DNA of 64,000 bases. Origin: Methanobacterium_D sp040373355. Its GTDB lineage: Archaea; Methanobacteriota; Methanobacteria; Methanobacteriales; Methanobacteriaceae. Below the pieces are notes generated by a model. That model made no database searches. It saw only the letters and a list, made by a program, of their open reading frames with translations, and had not been told where the DNA came from. Both the position numbers and the translations under genes were made by a program. Shown one piece after another: positions 35,625-44,198 of the stretch. The stretch lies in the NCBI RefSeq assembly GCF_047495555.1, contig NZ_CP166866.1, forward strand, positions 1,586,001 through 1,650,000, given 5' to 3'. Numbering within the stretch: the first letter of the stretch is position 1; every line of letters starts with the position of its first letter.

Positions 35625-36782
35625 ATGATACCAGATATACCACTTTTATGCACAATGATAGCAATTATAGCATGTATTTATGCAAGTTATACAGATTTGA
35701 AATCAGGAATCATCCAGAATAAATTAACATTCCCTTTAATAGGATTAGGTATAGTTTTTAATGGAATTTATGCGTTTATAGCTGGTAATATCTGGTTATT
35801 AATTTATGCAGTTATTTTTACTGCAGGAATTTTTGTTTTAGGATATGCACTTTGGAAAATAGGCGCTTGGGCTGGTGGTGATGTTAAACTGTTTACAGCT
35901 TTAGCTGCACTCATACCTTTTTATCCGGCATTAGTTAACTACAGTATTTTAGGGATTGAATTTCCAATTAGTGCATCTTACATTTTCCCTTTGACTTTAA
36001 TAATTAACAGTATACTTGCAATTCTTCCATTTTTGTTTATATTTACATTCTATATAGTTATAAGGAAAAAGCGATATTTATTAGACGATTTAATTGCTCC
36101 AGCTAAAGAATATAGAAAAAATATTGTTTTAACACTGGTAATTACTTCTGCAGTTACATTAACTTTTATGGTAACTTCATATTTACCTTTTCAGATTATA
36201 ATATTATCATTAGTTTTAATCTATATTTTAACTGCAGTTATATCAAAGTTACCTAGCAGAATTAAGGCAGTAATTGTGTCTGTTTTAACTATATTCGCGC
36301 TCTACAATAATTTAATATTGGCATTGGGTAGCATTACTACATTATTTATCTCTATAACAGTCATAGGAATTATTATAAGACTATTGACATCTGTAAATAA
36401 AAAAGCACTTCAAGATGATTATAGAATTGATGATCTAAAAGAAGGGATGATTTCCGTTTATAATATATATGAAAAAGATGAAAAGATTTATGTCGATGAT
36501 AGGAGTTTTTTTGCTAAAATTAGGGAATCAATTAAGAAAAATAATATTTCTAGCCTTTCAGAACCTAAGGGTAAACTTCTAATAAGTACTATGGCTGCTG
36601 GAATATCTAAAAAAGATATTGAACTTTTAAATAAACTACATGATGAAAATAAAATTAAAGAAATTAAAATTAAAAAGGGAGTTCCATTTGCTCCTTCAAT
36701 CCTTATTGGCCTTTTAATATCTTTATTTATAGGAGATTTGGCAGTAATTCTTCAGAAAGTTCTCTATTTATTATTTACATAA
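35625..36782 (+). CDS. Prepilin peptidase, A24 family, archaeal type
   Basis: A 385-aa membrane aspartic peptidase that removes class III signal peptides from pilin-like proteins. The two catalytic aspartates are visible: D24 in YTDLKSG and D86 in WAGGDVKLF (the GxGD-type motif). About eight hydrophobic segments are present, with a soluble insert near residues 255-350 that is not part of the minimal peptidase. AGTGATC overlaps a GTG at 35616 and stands three bases before ATG 35625, which I chose. It precedes five pilin-like genes, its presumed substrates. Confidence 0.86.
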   Translation: MIPDIPLLCTMIAIIACIYASYTDLKSGIIQNKLTFPLIGLGIVFNGIYAFIAGNIWLLIYAVIFTAGIFVLGYALWKIGAWAGGDVKLFTALAALIPFYPALVNYSILGIEFPISASYIFPLTLIINSILAILPFLFIFTFYIVIRKKRYLLDDLIAPAKEYRKNIVLTLVITSAVTLTFMVTSYLPFQIIILSLVLIYILTAVISKLPSRIKAVIVSVLTIFALYNNLILALGSITTLFISITVIGIIIRLLTSVNKKALQDDYRIDDLKEGMISVYNIYEKDEKIYVDDRSFFAKIRESIKKNNISSLSEPKGKLLISTMAAGISKKDIELLNKLHDENKIKEIKIKKGVPFAPSILIGLLISLFIGDLAVILQKVLYLLFT

Positions 36783-36950
36783 TTTTATTTTTAAATAATA
36801 GTTCTTTGGAAACATTATTATTATATATGGAGATGAGTATAAGTTTTGTTAATAATCAAATGAAATAGAATATAGATTTTGTGCTTGATTAATCTAAAAT
36901 AATCTGTTAAGTTATAATATTAATCATAAAATATAATTTTGGTGAATTAA

Positions 36951-37805
36951 ATGAAAATTTTTGCTAAATTCGGTGATTTAATTATAAAAATTTTTAATTT
37001 TATTGGAATGTTGATTTTAGCTATTCCAGAAATTCCAAATAAACTTAAAAACCTTAATACTGATCCTATTAAAGATAAAATGGACAGGGAATTAATTAAA
37101 GAAAATATATCCCGAATTAAAAAAGATAGTACGGCTAAAATTAATGAAATATCAACAAATCAAGAATATAAATATGAAAATGAACAAATAAATAAATCTA
37201 TTAGTGGAATTACTATATCTAAAAAATTTACATCTAAAGAAAAAGAAAGAGCAATTTTACAACTTCAAATAATGTCAGGTGCGTTTTTAGTTATTTCTAT
37301 ACTTTATATATTTAGTTACTTATCACTTATACTCTATGGTGTTGTTGGGGTAGCTTTAATTGTTTATTTCTTGTATATCCTATTTAATAAGGTTAAATTA
37401 ATGTATACTGAAGATTTCAATGCTTACAGAGATTTTTTCTTAATGTACATTGCTGCTGGAATAATTTTAGTATTAATAAGTTTTAATCAAGATATAGTTT
37501 CAGCATTCTCATTATCATTCTTACCTTCTGCTTCTATATTGATTTTTGCAGTAATTTTAGTTGCCACCATTTTCTTAATATTTAGAATCCGGTATCATCG
37601 CAGTTATACCTTTGGCAAAGTAATTGAAGCTGGTAAAAAAACTGCATATGTAAAGGTAGATTATGATATACGTTCAAATGTAAAGCCGGATATTTATCTT
37701 GTTGAAAATGATTATGAAGCAGATGATGGAGACATAGTAAAACTCCAGGTTGAAGAAAAACTCATAAGTACAGGAGGAAATAAGCCTGTAAGAATATTAA
37801 GATAA
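36951..37805 (+). CDS. Conserved membrane protein, DUF2101-like
   Basis: A 284-aa protein with one hydrophobic stretch at the N-terminus, a charged helical region (about residues 40-100), four hydrophobic segments (about 105-215) and a soluble C-terminal domain that looks like a small beta-barrel (AYVKVDYDIRSNVKPDIYLV). GGTGAATTAA precedes the ATG. It resembles the archaeal DUF2101 membrane family, which I recognise only by its layout. Its place between a prepilin peptidase and pilin-like genes suggests a role in assembling or anchoring the filament. Confidence 0.6.
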   Translation: MKIFAKFGDLIIKIFNFIGMLILAIPEIPNKLKNLNTDPIKDKMDRELIKENISRIKKDSTAKINEISTNQEYKYENEQINKSISGITISKKFTSKEKERAILQLQIMSGAFLVISILYIFSYLSLILYGVVGVALIVYFLYILFNKVKLMYTEDFNAYRDFFLMYIAAGIILVLISFNQDIVSAFSLSFLPSASILIFAVILVATIFLIFRIRYHRSYTFGKVIEAGKKTAYVKVDYDIRSNVKPDIYLVENDYEADDGDIVKLQVEEKLISTGGNKPVRILR

Positions 37806-37867
37806 TTAATTCTATTTAACTTACTAATTTTTAGATAATATGTGAATTAAGAGCTCTTAATTGTTAC

Positions 37868-37910
37868 TTAAATATATATATTAGTGATAACTATACTTTA
37901 TTATATATAA
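37868..37910 (+). promoter_or_regulatory. Two TATA-like elements before the pilin-like operon
   Basis: TTAAATATATATA at 37868-37880 and TATTATATATAA at 37899-37910 are both good TATA boxes on the plus strand. They predict starts near 37900 and 37931, ahead of the first pilin-like gene at 37959. Two boxes could mean two promoters or simply AT-rich noise. Confidence 0.35.
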
Positions 37911-37958
37911 ATTAGAATATGAGTATAATTAATTAGTAATGTATATTTAGTTGATAAT

Positions 37959-38354
37959 ATGGACAATAGTGGTCAATTAAGCGCAGATTTTTTGTTTGCA
38001 ACTTTAATATTAATAATAATTATTGGAGCATTGACCAATATAGCTTCTAGTGGTATGGACGCAGCAAATAACGCTGAATTTTCGAAAGCTAAAGTTTTAG
38101 CGGATAGTGTTTCAAGAACTATCGATTCTGTTTATTCTAATGGTTATGGACAATATGCAGTTTTTAGTTTTCCAACGGATTTTAATTATACTGTAGCTGT
38201 TGATAATGAAAAGGTGAGTGTAACCTATAAAAATAAAACGTCAATATCTAATATAATACCAAAAAATCATATAGATTCAAAAACAATTAATCCTGGTGAA
38301 AAATATAATATTACTAATACTAAAGGTCAAATAAAATTACAAAAAATTACTTAA
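37959..38354 (+). CDS. Pilin-like protein with class III signal peptide (1)
   Basis: A 131-aa protein with the N-terminus MDNSGQLSADFLFATLILII. This is a class III signal: a short charged leader, cleavage after G, then Q-L-S-x-D before a hydrophobic helix, with Asp in place of the usual Glu5. The rest is a small beta-rich domain. It should be processed by the A24 peptidase upstream and assemble into a type IV pilus-like or pseudopilus structure. It is the first of five tandem pilin-like genes. Confidence 0.75.
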   Translation: MDNSGQLSADFLFATLILIIIIGALTNIASSGMDAANNAEFSKAKVLADSVSRTIDSVYSNGYGQYAVFSFPTDFNYTVAVDNEKVSVTYKNKTSISNIIPKNHIDSKTINPGEKYNITNTKGQIKLQKIT

Positions 38355-38357
38355 GTT

Positions 38358-38756
38358 ATGTTAAACATGTTAAATGAATCAAGAGGACAAATATCAGTAG
38401 AAATAGTATTATTAGTAGGTTTAGCATTGATTGTTACTCTTGCTATAGCTCAATATATTGGCCCTAGTTTAGAACAGGACAAAGTAATGAGTGCAGCAAG
38501 AATAGGATGTATTGATGCTTCTAATGATATTGCATATAACGGTACGGGTAATGTAATTAGATTCAATAATATGAGTTTTAGTAATGGGATTATTATAGTT
38601 AATATTTACAGTCAGAAATCTTTAAATTCAACTAATAAAAACTATATCCAAAGTAAAATGTTAAATAATATCGCACAGGCTTTGGATACTACTGTTGTTA
38701 GTAATACTGTTAAAGGGAGATATACATATCGCATTAATATAACTAATGTTACATGA
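38358..38756 (+). CDS. Pilin-like protein with canonical class III signal peptide (2)
   Basis: A 132-aa protein whose N-terminus SRGQISVEIVLLVGLALIV is the textbook class III form (G then QxSxE then a hydrophobic helix). It is the best candidate for a main filament subunit in this cluster. It begins four bases after the previous stop. The ATG at 38358 or the one at 38367 could be the start; both leave the signal intact. Two cysteines are absent; only one Cys (in RIGCIDASND) is present. Confidence 0.8.
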   Translation: MLNMLNESRGQISVEIVLLVGLALIVTLAIAQYIGPSLEQDKVMSAARIGCIDASNDIAYNGTGNVIRFNNMSFSNGIIIVNIYSQKSLNSTNKNYIQSKMLNNIAQALDTTVVSNTVKGRYTYRINITNVT

Positions 38757-38766
38757 AGGTGGATTT

Positions 38767-39192
38767 ATGGATGAAAATGGATTTATATTCACGATGGATG
38801 CAGTTTTAATGCTTATTCCTATTTTTATAATAGCAGCAACAGTAAGTGGATTAAGTCTTAGTGTACCTCATGAATCCCCTTATTATCAAACTGAAGATGT
38901 AATGGAAACGTTATACAATATTGGTAATGGCCCTAAGGATGTCAGTTTATATACTTTAGCTAATAATATAACTAATGGAACAAGTATTTCTACAGTTAAA
39001 GGTTATGCTACTGATCCTAAGTTTAAAATAATTCTAGATAAAAGCGGACGTAAATATAGTTTAACTTATTATAATAATGCAACAGGAACCTATGATGCAT
39101 TAGTTAACAACACTAATATAGCAAACTTAAATAATATTGCATCTACTACTAGGACTTATAATGGAGTAATTTTCAGGCTTTATATGTGGTGA
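38767..39192 (+). CDS. Pilin-like protein, variant GFIFTMD signal (3)
   Basis: A 141-aa protein beginning MDENGFIFTMDAVLMLIPIF. The plan of a short charged leader, Gly, a few residues with an acidic residue and a hydrophobic helix resembles class III signals, but Q and S are replaced. The frame opens at 38746 inside the previous gene; AAGGTGG six bases ahead of ATG 38767 fixes the start. The ectodomain is small and Asn/Thr-rich. It shares its unusual signal with the fifth pilin-like gene. Confidence 0.65.
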   Translation: MDENGFIFTMDAVLMLIPIFIIAATVSGLSLSVPHESPYYQTEDVMETLYNIGNGPKDVSLYTLANNITNGTSISTVKGYATDPKFKIILDKSGRKYSLTYYNNATGTYDALVNNTNIANLNNIASTTRTYNGVIFRLYMW

Positions 39193-39194
39193 AA

Positions 39195-39860
39195 ATGTTT
39201 GGTAAAGATGAAAGAGGATATGTGTTATCAGGTATGGGACTATTACTTTTAATTCCGGTTATGATTATTATTCCTATATTTATAGCTGTAGAGACACAAA
39301 GTGCAATTATTCCAAATACAATGGTGTCAGCGGATAGTGCTTACAGAACTTTTTTAGATATTAAAACAGATATACGAAACCAAATTTTTACTATGGGCGA
39401 TAATATTCAGAATAAAACTTATCAAATTGGTGATTCTGCAAAAATTTCAGGTAATATAACTAAATTATATAATAATGTTCAAGCCAGTAGGTATAAAACA
39501 ATATTTAATGATAACGTAACAGTGGCACCTAGTTACTCAATACAACCTATATCTATGTGGAATGTTACTGGTGGTAATATCAAGATGGACGATGGTATAA
39601 CAATTTCATATAATAACGTTACAGGACTATATAATGACACAGATAGTACTCTTCTTTGTGATTATTTAATGTATGTACAGGTAGACATGAACATATATGT
39701 TACACTAACAAGTGGTAAAAGTGGTCATTATCAAAGTTACAATGAAACCTATGTCTATTCTTTTACTGTAGATTCAGGTACAACTAATAGTGGTACTGCA
39801 ATTTCTAATCTTAATGGTTTTTTCCAAGGTATTGCTAATACAATTCAATCTTATACGTAG
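39195..39860 (+). CDS. Pilin-like protein, variant GYVLSGM signal (4)
   Basis: A 221-aa protein starting MFGKDERGYVLSGMGLLLLI. It has the short charged leader and hydrophobic helix of the group but no acidic residue near +5, a residue usually needed for stacking subunits. TGGTGAAA places the start at ATG 39195, three bases after the previous stop. The remaining sequence is beta-rich with several NxT/NxS sites. It may be a minor or tip subunit; this is inference. Confidence 0.6.
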   Translation: MFGKDERGYVLSGMGLLLLIPVMIIIPIFIAVETQSAIIPNTMVSADSAYRTFLDIKTDIRNQIFTMGDNIQNKTYQIGDSAKISGNITKLYNNVQASRYKTIFNDNVTVAPSYSIQPISMWNVTGGNIKMDDGITISYNNVTGLYNDTDSTLLCDYLMYVQVDMNIYVTLTSGKSGHYQSYNETYVYSFTVDSGTTNSGTAISNLNGFFQGIANTIQSYT

Positions 39861-39868
39861 GGATTAAT

Positions 39869-41047
39869 ATGGATAATAAAGGATTTATCTTCACAACAGA
39901 TTTATTGCTTGCGCTTATTGTGGTTACTTTAGCAATTGGAATGACTATTAACCAATATGAAAGTTTAAATTATCAATTACAGGATTTCACTTTTCGTCAG
40001 AGCTTAGATAAAAATGTAAATGATGCTGCAGATTATTTAGTTAAAAATACTGGAACTCCTAAAAACTGGGAAAAGTCAGCTAATCCTCCTTCTAATTATC
40101 TTCCAGGACTTGCTATGGTTGATCGAGCAAGCTCGGCACAAGGTGATGATAATGTTTTTGCTGTAAGTAATTATCTTGATAATAAAAAAATGGTTGCTAT
40201 AAAACACTTACAAGATGAAAATAAATATCCAGTATCTAAATTAGTTAATACTAACAATTATTATCTCAAAGTCGTAGCATTAGATAGTCCATATAAATAT
40301 TTAGAGTTAGGACAAGATCCTTCTACTTTAAATCCTAGTCCAAAAGAAATTGCTGTAGCTAATCGTACTGTGAGCCTAATTCCTGGAACTGTACTTTTAC
40401 AGATGAGTGATTTAGCCCACATGAATCCAAGTAATCCGGGTAATAGTCCTTTGGTATGGTATTATAAAGAAAATAATAATGATAAAGGCGGAGGTAGACC
40501 TGCTATTTTTGTAGGTCCAACTACTGAAAAGCCATCAATAAGTGGAACCCCTGAAGATGTTAGTGTTTACATAACCCAAGATGATATAAACAATTATGAT
40601 TTTTATATTCGAATTGATGTAAATCAGGGTGGTGGTTCTGGAGTAAGTACAGCAGATTATGGTTTTACTGATGGTGATTGGGTAGTAAACGGTAGGTATA
40701 GTTCAGATGGATATATTGGATATGATCCAACTTCTTTAGGTCACAATGATACTGCTGATGATAATAGGGAAACTGCAATACAGGAAGAATTAAGTTATAT
40801 TAATGGCAATAATAATCAAGGATTTATTAAAATTAATAATCATGACTTGGACACTGGTGACTTCATTAAAGTAAATGATGCATTAAATACAACTTATAAT
40901 AAGAGGGGTAACCCATACTTTAAACTATGGTTTAGGGTACCTTCAGATGCAAATGCAGATTTCACCATTTCATTAGTAAGGGCAAATAAGGGGCAGAATT
41001 TGGATAAGGTCCCTGCACAATTAGTTTTAATGATATGGGAAACTTAA
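39869..41047 (+). CDS. Large pilin-like protein, variant GFIFTTD signal (5)
   Basis: A 392-aa protein beginning MDNKGFIFTTDLLLALIVV, almost the same signal as pilin-like protein 3. The large extracellular part contains Gly/Asn/Asp-rich segments (VNQGGGSGVSTADYGFTDGD) and no recognised domain. Its size and C-terminal beta character suit a tip adhesin or cap of a pilus-like structure. It starts eight bases after the previous gene. Function is inferred from context only. Confidence 0.62.
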   Translation: MDNKGFIFTTDLLLALIVVTLAIGMTINQYESLNYQLQDFTFRQSLDKNVNDAADYLVKNTGTPKNWEKSANPPSNYLPGLAMVDRASSAQGDDNVFAVSNYLDNKKMVAIKHLQDENKYPVSKLVNTNNYYLKVVALDSPYKYLELGQDPSTLNPSPKEIAVANRTVSLIPGTVLLQMSDLAHMNPSNPGNSPLVWYYKENNNDKGGGRPAIFVGPTTEKPSISGTPEDVSVYITQDDINNYDFYIRIDVNQGGGSGVSTADYGFTDGDWVVNGRYSSDGYIGYDPTSLGHNDTADDNRETAIQEELSYINGNNNQGFIKINNHDLDTGDFIKVNDALNTTYNKRGNPYFKLWFRVPSDANADFTISLVRANKGQNLDKVPAQLVLMIWET

Positions 41048-41118
41048 TTTTGATTTGGAATAGAAATTACTAAATTATATTAAAATATCTTATTTTTAAA
41101 AATTAATCAGGTAATTAT

Positions 41119-41433
41119 ATGAATTTAGAACCCGGTTGGGAGAAAAAAGCTTTAATAATACTTGCTGTAGTAACTTGCGTTGTAATTATTTACTCATATG
41201 GATCATTAGACACAGTCTCATATTCTAAAACAAATCAAACCATAGAACAACTTGCGTTAACTTCTGAGCCTCAGATATCACCTGCATCTTCCAGTAATCC
41301 TTCTGCAGCCTCAAATTCAACTAATTACAATTTAACTACAAACAATACTAATAATTCTCAAAATCAATTAAATACAACTAGCAATGCCTTGCAACAAACT
41401 TCAAAAGCTCAGTCTTCACTTAAAACTGTCTAA
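41119..41433 (+). CDS. Membrane-anchored Ser/Asn/Thr-rich small protein
   Basis: A 104-aa protein with one N-terminal membrane segment (about residues 11-29) and a disordered tail made largely of Ser, Asn, Thr, Gln and Ala. The tail could be a wall-spanning or glycosylated stalk. CAGGTAATTAT precedes the ATG. It lies after the pilin-like genes on the same strand and may belong to the same surface structure. No family recognised. Confidence 0.6.
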   Translation: MNLEPGWEKKALIILAVVTCVVIIYSYGSLDTVSYSKTNQTIEQLALTSEPQISPASSSNPSAASNSTNYNLTTNNTNNSQNQLNTTSNALQQTSKAQSSLKTV

Positions 41434-41531
41434 ATTTTTATTAATTTTTAAATATCAAAGTAATACCAGCAAAAGAGATATATGTAAATTCAAATACACA
41501 TTAAATAAAAGGAAACCTCAGGAACAAGACC

Positions 41532-42341
41532 ATGGGAAGCATTGAAGTATTATTGATGGTAGTTTTATTTATAGTATTAATGGTATTTGTTTTTTCAACA
41601 GCCCTCTTAACACCTATAATTGGTAAAAAGAACCTTCTATTTGTAGTTTCAATAGGATTTATTGTGGGAATAATTGGCGGTGCCTTTTTTATATCTCCAA
41701 TAATGGATGATATACCTGGAATTGCTACATCATTTTATGTTTCAACATCTAGTGATAAAGTAACTATAAAATTAGATATTTCCACAGACCTAGATATTAA
41801 TCAGTATTTAGATAATGCTAGAAAAGTAGAAGGAGTTAAAAATATCCAATTAACAGGAATAACTGTTAAAACGACTCCATTTTCTGAGGGTTGGAAAGCT
41901 ACTCTTCCTAATCGTATAGTTGCAGGTAATAAAGAAATAAACTCAGCTCAAATGATATCTAATGATATGATTGAAATTCAACTTAAAGATGGGGCTAATT
42001 CACAGGAAGCAGTTAAAAAGCTAGATGATTGGTTAATGCTTATCGCTGCAATCGATATTAAATATAGTCTTGCACATGCATCTGTACAAGTTGATTCATC
42101 GAAAATATTTGGAGTTTCAGAGCAATTGTCTAAAGATGCAGTTGTTACTGGCGTTGAAGGACCTACACAGGATAAAATTAACTATATAAAATCAATTATA
42201 CCTGATAAAAATAACGTAATCATTTTATGTGGATTCCTTGGAGTATTAGTTGGTCTTGCAGGCTTGTTTATAGATACGATCGCAGGTCTTTTTGATAGTT
42301 TTAAGGACAGAATTAGAAAAAAGGAAAATAAAGGAAAGTAA
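41532..42341 (+). CDS. Conserved membrane protein of unknown function
   Basis: A 269-aa protein with two N-terminal hydrophobic segments (about residues 5-55), a soluble domain of about 160 residues with alternating strands and helices (about 65-220), and a C-terminal membrane helix (about 228-252) followed by the basic tail SFKDRIRKKENKGK. AGGAACAAGACC lies before the ATG. I do not recognise the family. It is two bases upstream of the diphthamide ligase gene and might be cotranscribed with it or with the surface genes. Confidence 0.6.
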   Translation: MGSIEVLLMVVLFIVLMVFVFSTALLTPIIGKKNLLFVVSIGFIVGIIGGAFFISPIMDDIPGIATSFYVSTSSDKVTIKLDISTDLDINQYLDNARKVEGVKNIQLTGITVKTTPFSEGWKATLPNRIVAGNKEINSAQMISNDMIEIQLKDGANSQEAVKKLDDWLMLIAAIDIKYSLAHASVQVDSSKIFGVSEQLSKDAVVTGVEGPTQDKINYIKSIIPDKNNVIILCGFLGVLVGLAGLFIDTIAGLFDSFKDRIRKKENKGK

Positions 42342-42342
42342 T

Positions 42343-43023
42343 ATGAACGTAGCTGTTTTATTTTCAGGTGGTAAGGATAGTACAATGGCTTATTATAAAG
42401 CTGTAGAAGAAGGGCATGAAGTTAAATATTTAGTTTCCTTTATTTCAGAGAATCCCGAATCATATATGTTTCATGTAGCTAATATACATCTTACTGAACT
42501 TTCTGCAGATGCATTAGGCGTGCCTCTTCTTAAAAAAGTTACTAAAGGAATAAAAGAAGAAGAACTAGAAGATATATTCTATATTTTAAAAGATTTAAAG
42601 GATAAAGGAATTGAAGGTATTTATTCAGGTGCACTTCATTCTGTTTATCAAAAATCAAGGATAGATAAAATATGTGAGGAATTAGGTCTTAAATCATGTG
42701 CTCCTCTTTGGCATATTGATCCAGTAGAATATATGAATGAAATAATTACCCTCGGATTTGAAGTCATAATAACCAGTGTTTCAGCAGAAGGGCTTGACGA
42801 GTCATGGTTAGGTAAAAAAATAGATGTTAATGCTTTAGATGAAATAATTAAATTAAATAAAAAGTATGGAATGCATGCTGCATTTGAAGGTGGAGAGGCT
42901 GAAACTCTTGTTTTAGATGGTCCACTATTTAATAAAAGCATTAAAATCATTGATGCTCAAACAATATGGGATAGGGACAACGGTTATTATTTAATTAAAG
43001 ATGCAGTTCTTGAAGATAAATGA
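42343..43023 (+). CDS. dph6: Diphthine-ammonia ligase
   Basis: A 226-aa adenine-nucleotide alpha hydrolase with the PP-loop FSGGKDSTMAYYKAVEEG at residues 6-23 and the family pattern GIYSGALHSVYQKSR near 90. Dph6 amidates diphthine on elongation factor 2 to finish diphthamide. The frame is open from 42292, but AAGGAAAG before ATG 42343 and the position of the PP-loop fix the start. Length fits the archaeal TIGR00289-type enzymes. Confidence 0.85.
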   Translation: MNVAVLFSGGKDSTMAYYKAVEEGHEVKYLVSFISENPESYMFHVANIHLTELSADALGVPLLKKVTKGIKEEELEDIFYILKDLKDKGIEGIYSGALHSVYQKSRIDKICEELGLKSCAPLWHIDPVEYMNEIITLGFEVIITSVSAEGLDESWLGKKIDVNALDEIIKLNKKYGMHAAFEGGEAETLVLDGPLFNKSIKIIDAQTIWDRDNGYYLIKDAVLEDK

Positions 43024-43048
43024 TTTAGCAAGTTAAAAATTTTAATTT

Positions 43049-43429
43049 CTATTTTATTTCTGGTGCGATCCAATCTATAAATTTTTGTGGATCATCAGTT
43101 TTGATTTTAAATTCAATTTCACCCAGTGCACATAGACTATCGTCTACAAGATTAGGAGTTCCAACAAGTGCTGCTTGTTTGCTTAAATTAAAACTAATAT
43201 TTCTTGTACTTAAACCTTTAAGCATTATTTTTCTTGCAGCACCTCTTATTTTCCGTTCCCTTAATTCATCACGTAGAAATTTAATAGACTCAATGTCACC
43301 AGTTGCACAAATGTAATCGTCTCCTAATTCAATTTCATCATACTTAAAAACGTTACTTATAGCTTTTATGATTTTATCTACATCTTCAGTTGGATTCAAG
43401 TTAGCTTTAACGTATATTTCACAATTCAT
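43049..43429 (-). CDS. UPF0201 family RNA-binding-like protein
   Basis: A 126-aa archaeal protein of the UPF0201 (COG1325) family. The start MNCEIYVKANLNPTEDVDKI and FDLNKQAAL-like SFNLSKQAALVGTPNLVD are family hallmarks. The fold is ribosomal L5-like and an RNA-related role has been proposed. AAAGGAG stands eight bases before the ATG. It lies directly downstream of the UPF0200 gene, a pairing common in archaea. Confidence 0.85.
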   Translation of the reverse strand: MNCEIYVKANLNPTEDVDKIIKAISNVFKYDEIELGDDYICATGDIESIKFLRDELRERKIRGAARKIMLKGLSTRNISFNLSKQAALVGTPNLVDDSLCALGEIEFKIKTDDPQKFIDWIAPEIK

Positions 43430-43451
43430 GATATATACTCCTTTAAATTAT

Positions 43452-44042
43452 TTAATTAGAACTAATTTTATTATTTACTGTAATTTTTTTCTTTTCTTTC
43501 TTTTTAAGTTCATTTTTTAATATACTTCGTATAGAATTTTTAAATTTCCATATAGGTCCCTCATTTATTATCATAAAATCTGAAGTGGCAATAACATTAC
43601 CTATACCGAAATTAAGTTCTCTTTCGTCTCTATTTTTAAATAATGAAAATTCACTGGAATCATCAGATCTTTTCCGCCGCCTAACTCTCATAAACCGAGT
43701 TTTAGGGCTGCTATGTACTGCTATAACTTTAAATTTTCCAAAATGCTTTTTAAATATTTCAACTTCAGCGGGACTTCTTATACCTTCAATTAAATACTTA
43801 ATCTCTTTATCTTCTGGAGATGATGCTTCTTTTAATAGTTCTACACATCTTTCTGCAACAACATACTTTCCATATTCTTTACGGAGTTTTATTGCGGTAT
43901 CTCCAATATCAGCATCCCTTTTTATCGCTTCATCTCTTATGACATCTCCCATTCGAATTACTTGTATTCCAAAACTCTTTGCTACTCTAGATACAACACT
44001 TTTACCTGACCCTGGTAGTCCTGTCACTCCCATTACTTGCAT
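43452..44042 (-). CDS. UPF0200 nucleotide kinase-like protein
   Basis: A 196-aa P-loop protein with Walker A GLPGSGKSVVSR at residues 7-18 and RMGDVIRDEAIKRD following. The UPF0200 family resembles dephospho-CoA and nucleoside monophosphate kinases, but the substrate is not known. The C-terminal 15 residues are lysine-rich (ELKKKEKKKITVNN). It is paired with the UPF0201 gene 22 bases downstream. Confidence 0.82.
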   Translation of the reverse strand: MQVMGVTGLPGSGKSVVSRVAKSFGIQVIRMGDVIRDEAIKRDADIGDTAIKLRKEYGKYVVAERCVELLKEASSPEDKEIKYLIEGIRSPAEVEIFKKHFGKFKVIAVHSSPKTRFMRVRRRKRSDDSSEFSLFKNRDERELNFGIGNVIATSDFMIINEGPIWKFKNSIRSILKNELKKKEKKKITVNNKISSN

Positions 44043-44198
44043 GTTCTCACTCTTTTAAAAAAATTATATTTATAACTGATATAATAGTAATTAAACGCTT
44101 TATTAATTATTTAAATATTAAAATCTATTTTTATAATTATTCTATAATTCTAATGTACTAATTCATTATCAATTTACTTTTCTAGTTTTAAGCTAAGG

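Noticed and set aside
36832..36868. Very short ORF (MSISFVNNQMK) with a GGAG before it
   Set aside because: Eleven codons with no other support; more likely leader sequence or chance.
43585..44058. Plus-strand open frame of 157 codons opposite the UPF0200 gene
   Set aside because: The reverse frame has the P-loop and an SD; this one has no family resemblance.
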